From Streptomyces sp. HPF1205 (GTDB taxonomy: Bacteria; Actinomycetota; Actinomycetes; Streptomycetales; Streptomycetaceae), in NCBI RefSeq assembly GCF_020400825.1, contig NZ_JAINVH010000004.1:124001-188000 (forward strand): a DNA stretch of 64,000 nt. Reading direction: 5' to 3'. Within the stretch, counting starts at the first letter, position 1. Each line of letters starts with the position of its first letter. The notes beneath the pieces are model-generated. The model was not told the DNA's origin, ran no database searches, and was given only the letters and a program-made list of their open reading frames with translations. The position numbers were made by a program, and so were the translations under genes. This document shows, piece after piece, positions 63,706 to 64,000 of this stretch.

Positions 63706-64000
63706 CTAGTCCGGGTCGAGCACGCCCAGTTCGTCGTCGAACACGGAGCTCACGTCGAACCGGCAGATCACCTGCTGTGTGTCGGCCTGCTCGAAGGGGG
63801 CGTCGAGCCACTCCCCCGCTTCGGCCGGTTCGGCCGCCGCGACCCACAGCGTGGAGTCGCCCTCCTCCAGGCCGAACTCCTTGTGCCGCTGGGCGATCTC
63901 GTCCGGCTCGTACTCCCCGAAGACCGCGCCGAGCGCCGCGTTGACGGTCGCGCTCGCCGTGGGGTCGCCGTCGCTCGACCTTCTGGCCTGCGCGAACAGC
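63706..64000 (-). CDS. C-terminal part of an unidentified protein (runs off the window)
   Basis: A leftward frame enters from the right edge and ends at a TAG (63706-63708), giving about 97 residues. It is acidic, with no transmembrane segment, and includes ATVNAALGAVFGEYEPDEIAQRH, DSTLWVAAAEPAEAGEWLDA and QQVICRFDVSSVFDDELGVLDPD at the end. The composition and even spacing look like a genuine soluble protein. I do not recognise the family. Confidence 0.6.
   Translation of the reverse strand, partial: LFAQARRSSDGDPTASATVNAALGAVFGEYEPDEIAQRHKEFGLEEGDSTLWVAAAEPAEAGEWLDAPFEQADTQQVICRFDVSSVFDDELGVLDPD

Overview
The window is about 72% GC by eye and its coding regions show the strong third-position G/C bias of actinobacteria. 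Gene content and order point to Streptomyces or a close relative in the Streptomycetaceae. From memory, the order tatAC - pafBC - FKBPs - pafA - prcBA - pup - dop - arc - trmI - metH - gylR/glpFKD - parJ - mshC matches the Streptomyces coelicolor chromosome core around SCO1630-SCO1670, so most of the window is conserved core. The first 12 kb (cellulase, cytochrome P450, FG-GAP protein) looks more variable. I saw no tRNA, rRNA, CRISPR array, insertion sequence or prophage.

Layout. 1-12 kb: the start of a proline-rich protein, a PLP-dependent amino-acid deaminase/aldolase-like protein, a DUF2510 membrane protein, a BtuF-like protein divergent from a 5'-3' exonuclease, a P450 divergent from a polysaccharide deacetylase lipoprotein, a secreted GH5-CBM2 cellulase behind a perfect CebR-type operator, and a secreted NlpC/P60-like FG-GAP protein. 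12-21.6 kb, all leftward: a Ski2-like helicase, a lipid kinase, TatC, TatA, two small proteins, PafC, PafB and two FKBP prolyl isomerases. 21.6-31.7 kb: the Pup-proteasome system (PafA, PrcA, PrcB, Pup, Dop, ARC) with an MFS exporter, a LacI regulator and a ferredoxin. 31.8-45 kb: a secreted protein, TrmI, an M50 protease with CBS domains, a RecB-like nuclease, an orphan response regulator, two tandem solute-binding lipoproteins, a HAD phosphatase and MetH. 45-50 kb: gylR and glpF-glpK-glpD, with matching palindromic operators at both promoters. 50-64 kb: a TIGR03086-type protein, AraC and FadR regulators, ParJ, MshC, a conserved trio (PI3/4-kinase-like, DUF3090, phosphomutase-like), an LLM flavin oxidoreductase divergent from an aldo/keto reductase, and a RecD2-like protein that appears to have lost its ATPase motifs.

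How the genes work together. PafA attaches Pup to substrates, Dop prepares or removes Pup, ARC unfolds tagged proteins and PrcBA degrades them. PafBC is a DNA-damage transcription activator in mycobacteria. GylR represses glycerol uptake (GlpF), phosphorylation (GlpK) and oxidation (GlpD). MshC makes mycothiol. The most interesting unexplained items are the RecD2-like pseudo-helicase (60941-63562), the kinase/phosphomutase/DUF3090 trio beside mshC, the phased half-sites between the P450 and the deacetylase, the palindrome over the arc promoter, and the coupled small ORF before the LacI gene. At least ten genes have a -10-like hexamer placed for leaderless transcription.
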